Positions 1-10,973 of a stretch of DNA of 64,000 nt are shown one piece after another (position 1 is the stretch's first letter; the number at the start of each line of letters is the position of its first letter). Where the stretch lies: the NCBI RefSeq assembly GCF_001696715.1, contig NZ_MBFM01000002.1, positions 62,001 through 126,000 of the forward strand. Reading direction: 5' to 3'. The position numbers and the translations under genes are program-made. Below the pieces are notes generated by a model. The model did not search any database. It worked only from the letters and a program-made list of their open reading frames with translations, and had not been told where the DNA came from. Source of the stretch: Thauera phenolivorans. Lineage in GTDB: Bacteria > Pseudomonadota > Gammaproteobacteria > Burkholderiales > Rhodocyclaceae.

Positions 1-1753
1 CGCCCGCGACATCGGCGGCACCGGCCTCTTCTCCGGTGAATACCTCGTCGCCAGCAAGCGCCACGGCACGCTCGACTTCACCCTCGGCCTCGGCTGGGGC
101 TATCTCGGCAATGCGGACAACGTCGCCAACCCGCTCGGCTGGCTGGACGACCGCTTCGATCGCCGCCCCGGGCGCGAGTCAGGCGACCAGGGCGGCAACG
201 TCAACACCGACGCGTGGTTCCGCGGCCCTGCCGCGCTGTTCGGCGGCGTGCAGTGGCAGACCCCGTGGGCGCCGCTGCAGCTCATCGTCGAATACGACGG
301 CAACGACTATTCCAACGAGCCGCAGAACAACGACCAGGACCACGACTCGCCCTTCAACCTCGGCGCCGTCTATCGGGTCAACGACTGGCTCGACCTGCGC
401 GCCGGCTGGGAGCGCGGCAACACCGCGATGATCGGCGTCACCCTTCACGCCAACCTCGCCCGCCGCAGCGCGCCGCCCAAGCTCACCGACCCGCCCGCGC
501 CGCCGCTGCGCACCGGCCCGCGCCCCAGCCGCGCCGCCGAAGCCGGCCAGGACTGGGCCCAGGTCGCGCGCGAGCTCGAAGCCAACGCCGGCTACCGCGT
601 CAGCCGCATCGCCCGCCGCGAGCGCGAGATCGTCGTCGAAGGCGAGCAGACCCGCTACTTCCACGCCCCCAAGGCGATCGGCCGCAGTGCGCGCATCCTC
701 GACCACGCCGCCGCCGAGGACGTCGACTGGCTCACCGTGGTCGACCACCGCGCCGGCATGCCGGTCGCCGAGACCAGCCTCAACCGCGAGGCCTTCCGCG
801 CCGCCGCGGCCGAGGACGGCGACGCGGACGCGCTCGAGACCCTCATCCGCAGCCTCGAGCACAACGACCCCAGCCCGCGCCGCGACACCGAGCTCTTCGC
901 CCAGACGCCCGCGCCCTTCACCTGGGGCGCCGGCCTCGGCTACCGGCAGAACCTCGGCGGCCCCGACAGCTTCATCCTCTACCAGCTCAGCGCCAACCTC
1001 GACGCCGAGTACCGCTTCGCTCCCGGCACCTGGCTGGCGGGCCGGCTCAGCGGCAACCTCGCCAACAACTTCGACCGCTTCGACTACGACGCCCCCAGCG
1101 GCCTGCCGCGGGTGCGCACCGACCTGCGCTCGTACTGGACCGAATCCGACCTCACCCTGCCGCTGCTGCAGCTCACCCACGCCCGCCGGCTCGGCGGCGA
1201 GCTCTTCGGCATGGTCTACGGCGGCTATCTCGAATCCATGTTCGCCGGCTTCGGCGCCGAGCTGCTGCACCGGCCGATGAACAGCGACTGGGCGCTCGGC
1301 GTCGATTTCAACTGGGTCAAGCAGCGCGACTTCGACCAGGACTTCGGCCTGCGGAACTACGACACGGTCACCGGCCACCTCACCGGCTACTATCGCGGCC
1401 TCGACGACGTGCTCGCCAAGCTCAGCGTCGGCCGCTACCTGGCCGGCGACTACGGCGCCACCCTCGACCTCTCGCGCGAGTTCCACAATGGCGTGCGCTT
1501 CGGCGCCTGGGCCACCGTCACCGACGCCTCCGACGAGGAGTTCGGCGAGGGCAGCTTCGACAAGGGCATCTACGTCTCGATCCCCTTCGACGAGCTCATG
1601 ACCACCTCCACCCTGCGCCGCGCCGAGCTGGTCTTCGCGCCGCTCACCCGCGACGGCGGCGCCCGCCTCGAGCGCGCCTACGGTCTGTTCGGCCTCACCG
1701 AAGGCCGGCACACCAAGCTGTTCCAATCCAACCACGACAAACTCACCGATTGA
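1..1753 (+). CDS. yjbH: YjbH-family outer-membrane polysaccharide protein (5' partial)
   Basis: The first 583 codons visible here are open from base 2 to a TGA at 1751-1753, so the N-terminus lies outside the window. The start of the visible part carries the D-I-G-G-T-G-L-F-S-G-E-Y pattern typical of YjbH/YmcA proteins. Alternating aromatic strands (for example around 1100-1500) suggest an outer-membrane beta-barrel, and there is a proline-rich linker near 475-540. YjbH proteins are encoded in exopolysaccharide loci and are thought to help export or modify the polymer at the outer membrane. The stop overlaps the start of the downstream phosphatase gene by one base, so the two are probably cotranscribed. 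Family assignment is from recognition; the exact role is inferred. Confidence 0.8.
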   Translation, partial: ARDIGGTGLFSGEYLVASKRHGTLDFTLGLGWGYLGNADNVANPLGWLDDRFDRRPGRESGDQGGNVNTDAWFRGPAALFGGVQWQTPWAPLQLIVEYDGNDYSNEPQNNDQDHDSPFNLGAVYRVNDWLDLRAGWERGNTAMIGVTLHANLARRSAPPKLTDPPAPPLRTGPRPSRAAEAGQDWAQVARELEANAGYRVSRIARREREIVVEGEQTRYFHAPKAIGRSARILDHAAAEDVDWLTVVDHRAGMPVAETSLNREAFRAAAAEDGDADALETLIRSLEHNDPSPRRDTELFAQTPAPFTWGAGLGYRQNLGGPDSFILYQLSANLDAEYRFAPGTWLAGRLSGNLANNFDRFDYDAPSGLPRVRTDLRSYWTESDLTLPLLQLTHARRLGGELFGMVYGGYLESMFAGFGAELLHRPMNSDWALGVDFNWVKQRDFDQDFGLRNYDTVTGHLTGYYRGLDDVLAKLSVGRYLAGDYGATLDLSREFHNGVRFGAWATVTDASDEEFGEGSFDKGIYVSIPFDELMTTSTLRRAELVFAPLTRDGGARLERAYGLFGLTEGRHTKLFQSNHDKLTD

Positions 1754-2220
1754 TGGCGAACGCACCCTTCTTCAAGCGCATCCTCGTCGTGTGCGTCGGC
1801 AACATCTGCCGCAGCCCCACCGCCGAGCACCTGCTGCGCGAGGCGCTCGGCGACTGCGGCGCCACCGTGTCCTCCGCCGGCCTCGGCGCGCTGGCCGGCC
1901 AGCCGATCGAGCCCACCGCGCTCGCGGTGCTCGCGCGCCGCGGCCACGCCCCCCAGCCACACGAGGCGCGCCAGCTCGACGACGCGCTGCTGGCGGACGC
2001 CGACCTGGTGCTGGTGATGGAGAAGGGCCACCTGCAGGAGATCGGCCGCCGCGCCCCGCAGGCGCGCGGCAAGACCTTCCTGCTCGGCAAGTGGCGCGGC
2101 GACGCTGAGATCCCAGACCCCTACCGCAAGGACGAGGCGGCTTTCGAGCTCGCCTTCGACCTCATCGACGACTGCGTCAAGACCTGGGCCGCGCGCATCG
2201 CGCCGCGCCAGATCACGTGA
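1753..2220 (+). CDS. wzb: Low-molecular-weight protein-tyrosine phosphatase (Wzb/EpsP type)
   Basis: A 155-aa protein of normal LMW-PTP length. The catalytic P-loop C-X5-R-S is seen as CVGNICRS with Cys14 and Arg20, and the general-acid loop as DPYRK with Asp122. In polysaccharide loci these cytoplasmic enzymes remove phosphate from the tyrosine cluster of the Wzc-type kinase, a cycle needed for polymer assembly. The kinase gene follows after 22 bases, which fits. The ATG overlaps the stop of the upstream yjbH-like gene. It could in principle be an arsenate reductase-like LMW protein, but the context argues against that. Confidence 0.93.
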   Translation: MANAPFFKRILVVCVGNICRSPTAEHLLREALGDCGATVSSAGLGALAGQPIEPTALAVLARRGHAPQPHEARQLDDALLADADLVLVMEKGHLQEIGRRAPQARGKTFLLGKWRGDAEIPDPYRKDEAAFELAFDLIDDCVKTWAARIAPRQIT

Positions 2221-2242
2221 ACGCTTCAAACCAGACCATTCC

Positions 2243-4476
2243 ATGACCCGACCCGCTCCCCTCCAGCCGCAGACCTCGCCGCGTCGCGACGCCAATCGCG
2301 ACGACTTCATCAACCTCGGCGAGATCATCGGCGTCCTGCTCGACAACAAGTGGCTCATCGCCGGCGTCACCGCCGCCTTCGTCGTCGTCGGCGCCGGCTA
2401 CGCCACCTTGGCCACGCCGATCTACCGCGCCGACGCCCTGATCCAGGTCGAAAAGAAGTCCGGCGGCATCCCCGGCCTGTCCGACCTCGGCGACATGCTG
2501 GGCGCCGAGAGCAAGGCGGTCACCGAGATCGAGCTACTCAAGTCGCGCAGCGTCATCGGCGCCGCGGTGGACAATCTCAAGCTCGACCTCCGCGCCGAGC
2601 CGGTGCGCTTCCCGCTCATCGGCAACTGGTTCGCGCGCCGCTTCGTGCCCGCCACCCCGGGCGAGACCGCCGCGCCGCTGCTCGGGCTGGCGAGCTTCGC
2701 CTGGGGCGGCGAGCGGATCGAAGTTTTCCGGCTGGAGGTGCCGCCGGCGCTGGTTGGCGAGGAACTTGAGCTGGTGGCCGGGGCGGACGGCCATTTCAGC
2801 CTCGCCTACGAGGACACGACGCTGGCCGAGGGAAGGGTGGGGGAGGAGGTCGAGGCCAACGGCCTGCGCATCCAGCTCTCCGAGCTCGTTGCCCGCCCGG
2901 GCACCCGCTTCAACCTCGTGCGCCGCGACCGCCTCGCCACCGTGCGCGGCTACCAGGACGCGGTCGAAGCTCGTGAGCGCGGCCGCGACTCGGGCATCAT
3001 CGCCCTCGGGCTGGCCGACAGCGATCCTTCGCGCGCCAGCGCGGTGCTCGACGAGATCAGCAAGCAGTTCGTGCGCCAGAACGTCGAGCGCATGTCGGCC
3101 GAGGCCGCCAACAGCCTCGAGTTCCTGCGTGGCCAGCTGCCCGAAGTGCGCCGCGAGCTGGAGAAGGCCGAGGCCGCACTCAACACCTACCAGAGCCGCG
3201 CGCGCTCGGTCGACATCGGCCTCGAGACCCAGGCGGTGCTCGACCAGGTGGTCGGCCTCGAGACCCAGATCTCCAACCTGCGCCTGCAGCAGGCCGAGTA
3301 CGACCGCCGCCTCACCCGCGAGCACCCGCGCTACCAGGCCTTGCTCACCCAGCTCGCCGAGCTCAGCCGGCAGAAAGCCAGCCTGGCGGCCAAGGTCGAG
3401 AACCTGCCCGAAACACAGCAGGAGCTGCTGCGCTACACCCGCGACGTGCAGGTGAGTACCGAGATCTACACCCAGCTGCTGAACAAGGCGCAGGAGCTCG
3501 ACGTGGTGCGCGCCGGCACGGTGGGCAACGCTCGCCTCATCGACAGCGCCGCCGTCAACCGCCAGCAGCCGGTGGCGCCGCGCAAGGCGCTGATCGTGCT
3601 GCTCTCCGCCGTGCTCGGCGGCCTCGCCAGCCTCGGCCTGGTGTGGCTGCGCCGCTCGCTCAACAAGGGCCTGGAAACGCCCGAGGCGATCGAACAGCTC
3701 GGGCTCCCCGTGTATGCGACCGTGCCCTTCAGCGAGCAGCAGAAGAGCATCGAGGCCCAGCTGCGCCGCGCGCCCGCGGGCGCCAGCGGCAAGCCGGTGC
3801 TGCTCGCCGCCACCCACCCGCACGACCTCGCGGTGGAGTCGCTGCGCAGCCTGCGCACCAGCCTGCACTTCGCCATGCTCGAGGCCGCCGACAACCGCCT
3901 GATGATCTCCGGCCCCAGCCCCACCGTGGGCAAAACCTTCGTCTCCGCCAACCTCGCCGCGGTCATCGCCCAGGCCGGCCAGCGCGTGCTGCTGGTGGAC
4001 GTCGACATGCGCAAGGGCCGGCTGCACAAGCTCTTCGGCGCCAGGGCGGACAACGGCCTGTCGGATGTCCTCGCCAACACCTGCACGCTCGACGCCGCCA
4101 TCCATCGATCGGAGGTGGAAGGCCTCGCCTTCATCCCGCGCGGCCGCATCCCGCCGAACCCCTCCGAGCTGCTGATGCACGCCAACTTCACCGCCTTCCT
4201 CGACGAAGTCGGCAAGCGCTTCGACCTGGTCATCCTCGACACCCCGCCGCTGCTCGCCGTCACCGACGCCGCCATCGTCGGCCGCCAGGCCGGCACCAGT
4301 CTTATCGTCACGCGCTTCGGTATGAACGGCGCGCGCGAGATCGAGCTCACAGTTCGCCGTTTCGCCCAGAACGGCATCGACATCAAGGGTGCGATCTTCA
4401 ACGGCATCCAGAAACGCGCCGCCGCGTACGGCAGCTACCACTACTACCAATACGAATACAAATCCGAAAAAGCCTG

Positions 4477-4477
<1 letters not shown>
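2243..4477 (+). CDS. wzc: Wzc-type polysaccharide co-polymerase / tyrosine autokinase
   Basis: A 744-aa inner-membrane protein of the PCP-2a class. An N-terminal Wzz domain begins after a short cytoplasmic tail, with TM1 at about residues 36-58. A long periplasmic coiled-coil region follows, then TM2 at about 447-468 just after a proline-rich PRK-type motif. The cytoplasmic BY-kinase domain has Walker [10 protein letters not shown] near 557-565 and Walker A' [10 protein letters not shown] near 582. The tail has a tyrosine cluster ([11 protein letters not shown], six Tyr), the usual autophosphorylation site. The protein would control chain length and couple Wzy polymerisation to export, with the upstream phosphatase as partner. 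No Wza exporter gene is visible; it may lie upstream of the window. Confidence 0.94.
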
Positions 4478-5763
<1,286 letters not shown>

Positions 5764-5795
5764 CCGTCCCCCCGCCGAGCCCCTGCCGACGCCCC

Positions 5796-5821
5796 TGTAG
5801 GAGCGCCGGCAGGCGCGAACC
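5796..5821 (+). repeat. Half copy of the GTAGGAGC REP-like repeat
   Basis: The sequence starts TGTAGGAGCGC and forms a short imperfect palindrome ending GGCGCGAAC, in the 118-base gap between the dehydrogenase and epimerase genes. It resembles the left half of the paired repeats at 22345, 29854, 29958 and 40640. No right half is present. Confidence 0.5.
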
Positions 5822-5881
5822 CAGCCGCGAAGCACCCCAACGCCCCCCGCGAACCCGGCCACTCCGCCCCACCGAGCACCC

Positions 5882-6907
5882 ATGACGCGCTACGAAGAAC
5901 TCTGCCTCGACCTCCCCAAGAACCCGAAGACCTGGCTCGTCACCGGCGCAGCCGGCTTCATCGGGTCCAACCTGCTCGAGACCCTTCTCAAGCTCGATCA
6001 ACGGGTCATTGGCCTCGACAACTTCGCCACCGGCTACCAGCGCAACCTGGATGAAGTCATGGGCCTCGTCACGCCCGACCAATGGGCCCGCTTCACCTTT
6101 ATCGAGGGGGATATCCGCAACCTCGATGACTGCCGGCGCGCTTGCGAGAGGGTGGATTACGTCCTGCATCAAGCGGCATTGGGTTCTGTTCCGCGCAGCC
6201 TCAATGATCCGATCACTAGTAACGCCACCAATATCGATGGCTTCCTGAACATGCTCGTCGCCGCGCGTGATGCGATGGTAGCCAGTTTTACCTATGCCGC
6301 CAGCAGTTCGACATACGGGGATCACCCTGGTTTGCCGAAAGTCGAGGATGTGATTGGAAGGCCTCTTTCCCCCTACGCCATTACCAAGTATGTGAACGAA
6401 CTATACGCCGAGGTTTTTTCTCGTAGTTATGGGTTTTCGACAATAGGCCTGCGATATTTTAACGTATTCGGAAAGCGACAGGATCCGAACGGGGCCTACG
6501 CTGCGGTTATCCCAAAATGGACTGCAGCGATGATTGCCGGGGAAAATGTCTTCATCAATGGTGACGGCGAAACCAGCCGGGACTTCTGTTTTGTCGATAA
6601 TGCAGTGCAGGCCAATCTCCTCGCCGCCGCCGCCACGGCTGAGTGTGCGCGAAACCAAGTCTATAACGTGGCTGTCGGGGGGCGCACCACGCTTAACCAA
6701 CTCTTCCACGCTTTGCGTCAGGTACTTGGCGAGCAGGGTGTTGTCTATGATAGGGCACCAGTTTACAACGATTTTCGATCTGGTGATGTCCGCCACTCTC
6801 AAGCAAATATTGAGAAGGCTGGTACGCTGCTCGGTTACCGTCCTACTTCCGATATTCGAGCCGGTATTGTAGCCTTTATTCCGTGGTGCATCAAAGTGTA
6901 TTCATGA
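5882..6907 (+). CDS. UDP-GlcNAc/GlcNAcA C4-epimerase (WbpP/TviC type), copy 1
   Basis: A 341-aa extended SDR enzyme. The NAD motif GAAGFIG is near residues 23-29 and the catalytic Tyr165-X3-Lys169 is in [12 protein letters not shown], with the SSSTYGDH serine region before it. The family interconverts UDP-GlcNAc and UDP-GalNAc (or their uronic acids) and acts with the dehydrogenase encoded just upstream. Base composition changes inside the gene: the first ~250 bases use GC-ending codons like the flanking genes, whereas after about 6140 codons such as TTT, TCT, CGT and ATA become common. A diverged paralogue, frameshifted, lies at 28802-29820. Epimerase versus another SDR sugar enzyme is judged by style. 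Confidence 0.9.
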   Translation: MTRYEELCLDLPKNPKTWLVTGAAGFIGSNLLETLLKLDQRVIGLDNFATGYQRNLDEVMGLVTPDQWARFTFIEGDIRNLDDCRRACERVDYVLHQAALGSVPRSLNDPITSNATNIDGFLNMLVAARDAMVASFTYAASSSTYGDHPGLPKVEDVIGRPLSPYAITKYVNELYAEVFSRSYGFSTIGLRYFNVFGKRQDPNGAYAAVIPKWTAAMIAGENVFINGDGETSRDFCFVDNAVQANLLAAAATAECARNQVYNVAVGGRTTLNQLFHALRQVLGEQGVVYDRAPVYNDFRSGDVRHSQANIEKAGTLLGYRPTSDIRAGIVAFIPWCIKVYS

Positions 6908-7145
6908 TAAACGTTAGGTGAATTCGCTCACCTGCTAAGGTTTTCACTAAGGAGTTTGTACGCCGCTCTAACTTTTCAGGTTATTAGATTTCTGGCTTTC
7001 CTGGTGCTAGTGAATGAAATGCTAATATAAAGTTGCAGCATTCTCTTGATTAATTGAGAAAAATATGGTTTGCAAGTGCGTCGCTAGGTTTCTTGACGCG
7101 CTCCTCAAGAAAATAGTGACTAATTTGCAAGTGGAAGTCGAAAAT
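6908..7145. other. AT-rich intergenic leader, no gene seen
   Basis: This 238-base gap marks the change from GC-rich to AT-rich DNA. An open frame from 7065 runs into the glycosyltransferase, but its first 27 codons do not look like the family, so I treat them as leader. TAATAT near 7025 could be a -10 box; no convincing -35 pairs with it. Confidence 0.4.
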
Positions 7146-8234
7146 ATGGTCCGTGTTCTCCATGTTTTTGCGAACCTAAATTTGGGTGGCGCGGAAAGTC
7201 GAATAATTGATGTCTATAAAAAAGTAGACAGGAGTAAAGTCCAGTTTGATTTTCTCATTCTTACCGATGATGATTGCTACTTTGAACGCCAAATTTTGCA
7301 TTTAGGAGGGCGTATTTTTCGGGTTAAGCACCCAAGGCTTGGTATGTATCGGCACCTTAAGGACCTGGCAAATGTTCTGAGGAGTAATAGATTTCATGCG
7401 GTCCATTCGCATACATCTTATTATTCGGGTCTGGTAATGGCGATGGCCTGGTGCTTTGGGGTGAAATATAGGGTTAGTCATGCAAGAAACCAAGTTTTTG
7501 CCCCAGGGTCGTGGAAGGTAACCGCTATGTTCTTGGTTGGACGGTTGCTCTGTCGTTTTTTTTCCACGTCTCGACTTGCCATTTCAAAGCCCGCAGGCCT
7601 TTTTCTTTTTGGCAAAAATGCCGATTTTGATGTAATTCCTAATGCATTTGACTTTGAGAGTGTGTTACCAAGGGCGGGGATTGGTTTTGCGAAAGGGTTA
7701 GATAGTGGCGCCTTAAAGATCGTGATGGTTGCGCGATTTTCAAAAGTTAAAAATCATCACTTCGCATTACATGTTCTGAGCGATCTCGTACGTAATTACG
7801 ATGAAAATGTCACCCTGGATTTGATTGGATCGGGTGATCAAGAGGTTGAAATCAGAAATCTCGTGGCGAGTCTTAAGCTAGAAAATAACGTTAGGTTTTT
7901 GGGTAAGCGAGACGATGTGAAAGAGTTGCTTTGCAAATTTCATTGTTTGATTCTCCCGTCTTTCTCTGAGGGCTTAGGCGTTGCTGCTTTAGAGGCTCAG
8001 GCTGCGTGCCTGCCGTGTATCGTATCTGAGGGTGTGCCCGCCGAAGTGGATATTGGGATGGGGCTTTGCCGTCGTGAGCCTTTGGTGATTGAACGTTGGG
8101 TGTGCGTGTTGAAAAGTCTTAAGTCGTTTCCTCGGGTTTCAAAGTCAGAGGTTGACGCACGCCTTCGCTTTCTTGGATATTCCTTAGAGCGGACATCTTC
8201 CATCTATCTAGAGAAATACGGAATTCAACAGTGA
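7146..8234 (+). CDS. GT4-family glycosyltransferase
   Basis: A 362-aa GT-B fold enzyme. The N-terminal domain begins MVRVLHVFANLNLGGAE, a typical GT4 acceptor-side loop. The donor-binding E-X7-E motif appears as E-GLGVAAL-E in the C-terminal third (near residues 274-282), followed by CIVSEGVP. It should transfer one sugar from a nucleotide donor to the growing undecaprenyl-linked repeat unit at the inner face of the membrane; the sugar cannot be told from sequence. I use the ATG at 7146, with GGAAG about 10 bases upstream, rather than the ATG at 7065. Codon use is AT-rich compared with the window. The stop overlaps the next gene (GTGA). Confidence 0.85.
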   Translation: MVRVLHVFANLNLGGAESRIIDVYKKVDRSKVQFDFLILTDDDCYFERQILHLGGRIFRVKHPRLGMYRHLKDLANVLRSNRFHAVHSHTSYYSGLVMAMAWCFGVKYRVSHARNQVFAPGSWKVTAMFLVGRLLCRFFSTSRLAISKPAGLFLFGKNADFDVIPNAFDFESVLPRAGIGFAKGLDSGALKIVMVARFSKVKNHHFALHVLSDLVRNYDENVTLDLIGSGDQEVEIRNLVASLKLENNVRFLGKRDDVKELLCKFHCLILPSFSEGLGVAALEAQAACLPCIVSEGVPAEVDIGMGLCRREPLVIERWVCVLKSLKSFPRVSKSEVDARLRFLGYSLERTSSIYLEKYGIQQ

Positions 8235-9295
8235 AAAGAGTTCTCCAAATCATTCCGACATTGCAGTACGGCGGGATCTCATCAGTCGTTAGCGGGTGGA
8301 GTGAAGTGTCTCACCGTATCGACTATCACTTTGACTATATAGCTTTTAATGACGGCCCTCTTAAGAAAGTATTTGAAGATCAGGGGGCTACCGTTTACGT
8401 TTTACCAACGATCAGGAAAAACCCGGTTGCCTATTTTCTCGGGTTGATCCACATTTTTTTTGCCGAAAGGTATGATGTTGTACATGTCCATAATAGTTTT
8501 AAAAACGGCATGGCCTTGCTGTTAGCGAGGCTGATGCGTGTTAAGGTTAGAGTTTGCCACGCGCATACTTCTGGGCTTGAAGACAAAAGTCTTGGCTTTT
8601 CTCTCTCGATACTGAAGTTTTTAGCAGTTAAGAATGCCACTGTGCGCCTTGCTTGCAGTAGAAAAGCAGGGGATTTTCTCTATGGGAAGCAGCCTTTTTC
8701 TGTTTTAAATAATGCGATTGATGTTCAGTCAATTCTGGATGAAGCTGGCGATTCGGATGCTACAAAGGAAAGGTACTGCCTTCCAAAAAACAAAATCATC
8801 GTTGGTCATGTAGGGCGATTTGTTGCAGTGAAAAATCATGAGTTTATACTCAAGTTGGCGCAATCTCTGTCCGATGACTATCACTTTGCTTTAGTGGGTA
8901 GTGGTGGTCTGAGGGATAAAATAAAAAAGCAGGTCTTAGATCTAGGGTTGTCGAGCCGGTTTAGTTTCATCGAGCCAACAAAGGAGATTCCAGCGATTCT
9001 TCGCACGTTTGACGTGTTTGTGTTGCCGTCCTTTTTTGAAGGTTTGTCTATGGTGGCATTAGAGGCGCAAGCGTCTCGGCTACCGTGTATTGTCTCAGAT
9101 CGAGTTCCTCCAGAGGCTGACGTCGGCTTGGGCTTGCTTACATATCTACCGCTTGAAGACTTCCACTCTTGGGTGAGATTGATTAAGAATTTGCCCCGTA
9201 TAGAAATTTCGCGAGCCGACGTCGATGCTGCGTTTAACAAAAAGGGGTATACGACTAGGTCGCTTGTTCAGAAGATCAAGGAAGTCTACGGCTAA
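8231..9295 (+). CDS. GT4-family glycosyltransferase (EpsF-like)
   Basis: A 354-aa GT-B enzyme starting with GTG in a 4-base overlap with the preceding glycosyltransferase. The N-terminus has the GG-loop (LQYGGISSVV) and the C-terminal half the E-X7-E donor motif as E-GLSMVAL-E, followed by CIVSDRVPPEADVGLGL. That tail resembles EpsF-type glycosyltransferases of exopolysaccharide loci. It is clearly related to the neighbour at 7146-8234, so the pair may come from an old duplication. It should add a second sugar to the same lipid-linked unit. Base composition is AT-rich, as in the rest of the variable core. Confidence 0.86.
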   Translation: MKRVLQIIPTLQYGGISSVVSGWSEVSHRIDYHFDYIAFNDGPLKKVFEDQGATVYVLPTIRKNPVAYFLGLIHIFFAERYDVVHVHNSFKNGMALLLARLMRVKVRVCHAHTSGLEDKSLGFSLSILKFLAVKNATVRLACSRKAGDFLYGKQPFSVLNNAIDVQSILDEAGDSDATKERYCLPKNKIIVGHVGRFVAVKNHEFILKLAQSLSDDYHFALVGSGGLRDKIKKQVLDLGLSSRFSFIEPTKEIPAILRTFDVFVLPSFFEGLSMVALEAQASRLPCIVSDRVPPEADVGLGLLTYLPLEDFHSWVRLIKNLPRIEISRADVDAAFNKKGYTTRSLVQKIKEVYG

Positions 9296-9380
9296 GTAAA
9301 TCCTATTTCGCCTCTATGTGGTACAAAAATTTCGCGCTAGATGCTGTTTCCTGTGGGAGTTGACCTCTCAACAAACTTGA

Positions 9381-9656
9381 TTGCCGTTGGTACGACTCCG
9401 CGATCCTGACGCCGACCTCACATCCCATGAACCAACATATCGAAGGCCCCTTCACCACCACATTTGGCTAAAGCCGCCATGGCATGTTGCCATGGTCAAA
9501 CTCAACATGGGCATGCGGCGGATCGATTTTGATGTCGAGCACTTCGGTAAGCGCGCGTTCTGCGCTGAGTGCAGGTTTGAGCATCAGCCGATCTACGATC
9601 GGGTGTGGTGCAGTTGGGATAACCTGGAGTTCTTGCAGTTTGACGTGTCGGCGTGA
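9381..9656 (+). pseudogene. N-terminal remnant of an ISL3-family transposase
   Basis: The end of this frame reads RIDFDVEHFGKRAFCAEC, then IYDRVWCSWDNLEFLQFDV. This matches the zinc-finger N-terminus of ISL3 (IS204/IS1001/IS1165) transposases, where a C-X2-C is followed by PVYD...W.HL.F.Q. Only one of the two Cys pairs survives and the frame stops at 9656. The part before about 9440 is not transposase-like. The right half of the old element resumes after the ISAs1 insertion at 10974. Confidence 0.6.
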
Positions 9657-9662
9657 GGGGAT
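9653..9662 (+). repeat. Target-site duplication of the ISAs1-family element, left copy
   Basis: GTGAGGGGAT immediately left of the left terminal repeat; the same ten bases occur at 10964-10973 immediately right of the right terminal repeat. Confidence 0.93.
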
Positions 9663-10963
9663 CAGGGCCTCCGCACTCGGAATGCATTTTCCCTGATCGC
9701 ATAGCCACCTGGAAATAGTCGTTCACATTCAACATCTTATGCATTCATCTTGTGGACCCTTCGAAAATCACGTCTACTCTCGTCTTTTGGGCAAAGAGCG
9801 TGAGTGCGACGCAAAGGGGTTCCCTGATGAGCTATCTGGACGAAATCGATGATCCGCGCAAGCCGAGTAACGGCACCTTGCACGACTTCCGGGAGATCCT
9901 GGTGATCCTGATCGCCGCCGTGCTCTCGGATTGCGACACGGTCGAGGACATCACCTTCTGGGCGCGCACCAAGGAGGCGTGGCTGCGTCGCTTCCTCGTG
10001 CTCAAGAACGGCATCCCGTCCGAGGAGACCTTCCTGCGGATCCTGCGCGCGCTCGATCCGAAGCAGTTCGAGAACATGTTCCGGCGCTGGGTGGGCGGCG
10101 TGGTCGGTGCGCTCAGCGACGATGCGGGCCTGGCTGGCACGATCGCAATCGACGGCAAGACCGTGCGCGGCTCGGGCACCGGCGGCGAGAGCGCGATCCA
10201 CATGGTCAGCGCCTTCGCCACCGAGCTCGGACTGGTGCTCGGCCAGGAGAAGGTCGCCGCCAAGAGCAACGAGATCACCGCGATTCCCGAGCTGCTCGAG
10301 GCGCTCTCGATCAAGGGCCTGCTGGTCACGATCGACGCCATGGGCTGCCAGAAAAGCATTGCCAAACAGATCGTTGCGAAGAAGGGCGACTACCTGCTGA
10401 TGGTCAAGGGCAACCAGCCCAAGCTGCTCGAAGCGATCGAGACCGCCTTCATCGACCAGCACGGTGTTGAGTCGGTCGACCGCAGCGCGCTGGTCGAACG
10501 CGGCCACGGACGCACCGTTGGGCAGATCGCTTCGGTGCTCTCGGCCAAGGGCATCGTCGATCCGGCCGACTGGCCCAAATGTGTCACGATCGGGCGCATC
10601 GACTCCATGCGGGTGGTCGGCGACAAGGAATCCGATCTGGAGCGGCGCTACTACATCAGCTCGCGCGCCCTCACCGCCGAGCAACTGGCCACCGCAGTCC
10701 GTGCGCATTGGGGCGTGGAGAACCGGCTTCACTGGATCCTCGACGTCAGCTTCAGCGAGGACGCCAGCACGGTGGCCAAGGACAATGCGCCGCAGAACCT
10801 GTCGATGCTGCGCAAAATCGCGCTCAACATCATCCGCGCCGACAAGACCGACACGCGCAAGAGCAGCCTTCGGCTCAAGCGCAAGGGGGCGGCGTGGGAT
10901 GACGGAGTACGGGAGCGCATGCTGGGGATTCGATCAATATGCTAGGCGAGTGCGGAGGCCCTG
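9663..10963 (+). mobile_element. ISAs1-family insertion sequence, complete
   Basis: The element is 1301 bp. It is bounded by a perfect 17-bp inverted repeat: CAGGGCCTCCGCACTCG at 9663-9679 and its complement at 10947-10963. A 10-bp direct repeat of target DNA lies outside. It holds one intact transposase gene. The length and duplication size fit the ISAs1 family. It has landed inside an older, decayed ISL3-family element, whose pieces lie on both sides. Confidence 0.94.
9827..10945 (+). CDS. ISAs1-family transposase
   Basis: A 372-aa DDE transposase, the usual length. The N-terminus carries the DUF4338-like MSYLDEIDDPR...FREIL segment typical of ISAs1. Acidic residues sit in TIAIDGKTVRGS and VTIDAMGCQ, and in the C-terminal WGVENRLHWILDVSF region. 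I start at the ATG at 9827, where this conserved N-terminus begins; an in-frame GTG at 9752 would add 25 unconserved residues. The gene looks intact, so the element may still be mobile. It stops 18 bases before the element's right end. Confidence 0.92.
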   Translation: MSYLDEIDDPRKPSNGTLHDFREILVILIAAVLSDCDTVEDITFWARTKEAWLRRFLVLKNGIPSEETFLRILRALDPKQFENMFRRWVGGVVGALSDDAGLAGTIAIDGKTVRGSGTGGESAIHMVSAFATELGLVLGQEKVAAKSNEITAIPELLEALSIKGLLVTIDAMGCQKSIAKQIVAKKGDYLLMVKGNQPKLLEAIETAFIDQHGVESVDRSALVERGHGRTVGQIASVLSAKGIVDPADWPKCVTIGRIDSMRVVGDKESDLERRYYISSRALTAEQLATAVRAHWGVENRLHWILDVSFSEDASTVAKDNAPQNLSMLRKIALNIIRADKTDTRKSSLRLKRKGAAWDDGVRERMLGIRSIC

Positions 10964-10973
10964 GTGAGGGGAT
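10964..10973 (+). repeat. Target-site duplication of the ISAs1-family element, right copy
   Basis: GTGAGGGGAT, identical to 9653-9662 and directly abutting the right terminal inverted repeat. Confidence 0.93.

Noticed and set aside
7065-7145. Longer N-terminus for the first glycosyltransferase
   Set aside because: Those 27 residues precede the conserved start MVRVLHVF and have no family similarity; a ribosome site fits the ATG at 7146.
9663-9826. Upstream extension of the ISAs1 transposase from the GTG at 9752
   Set aside because: The extra 25 residues are not family-like, and a normal-length protein starts at 9827.
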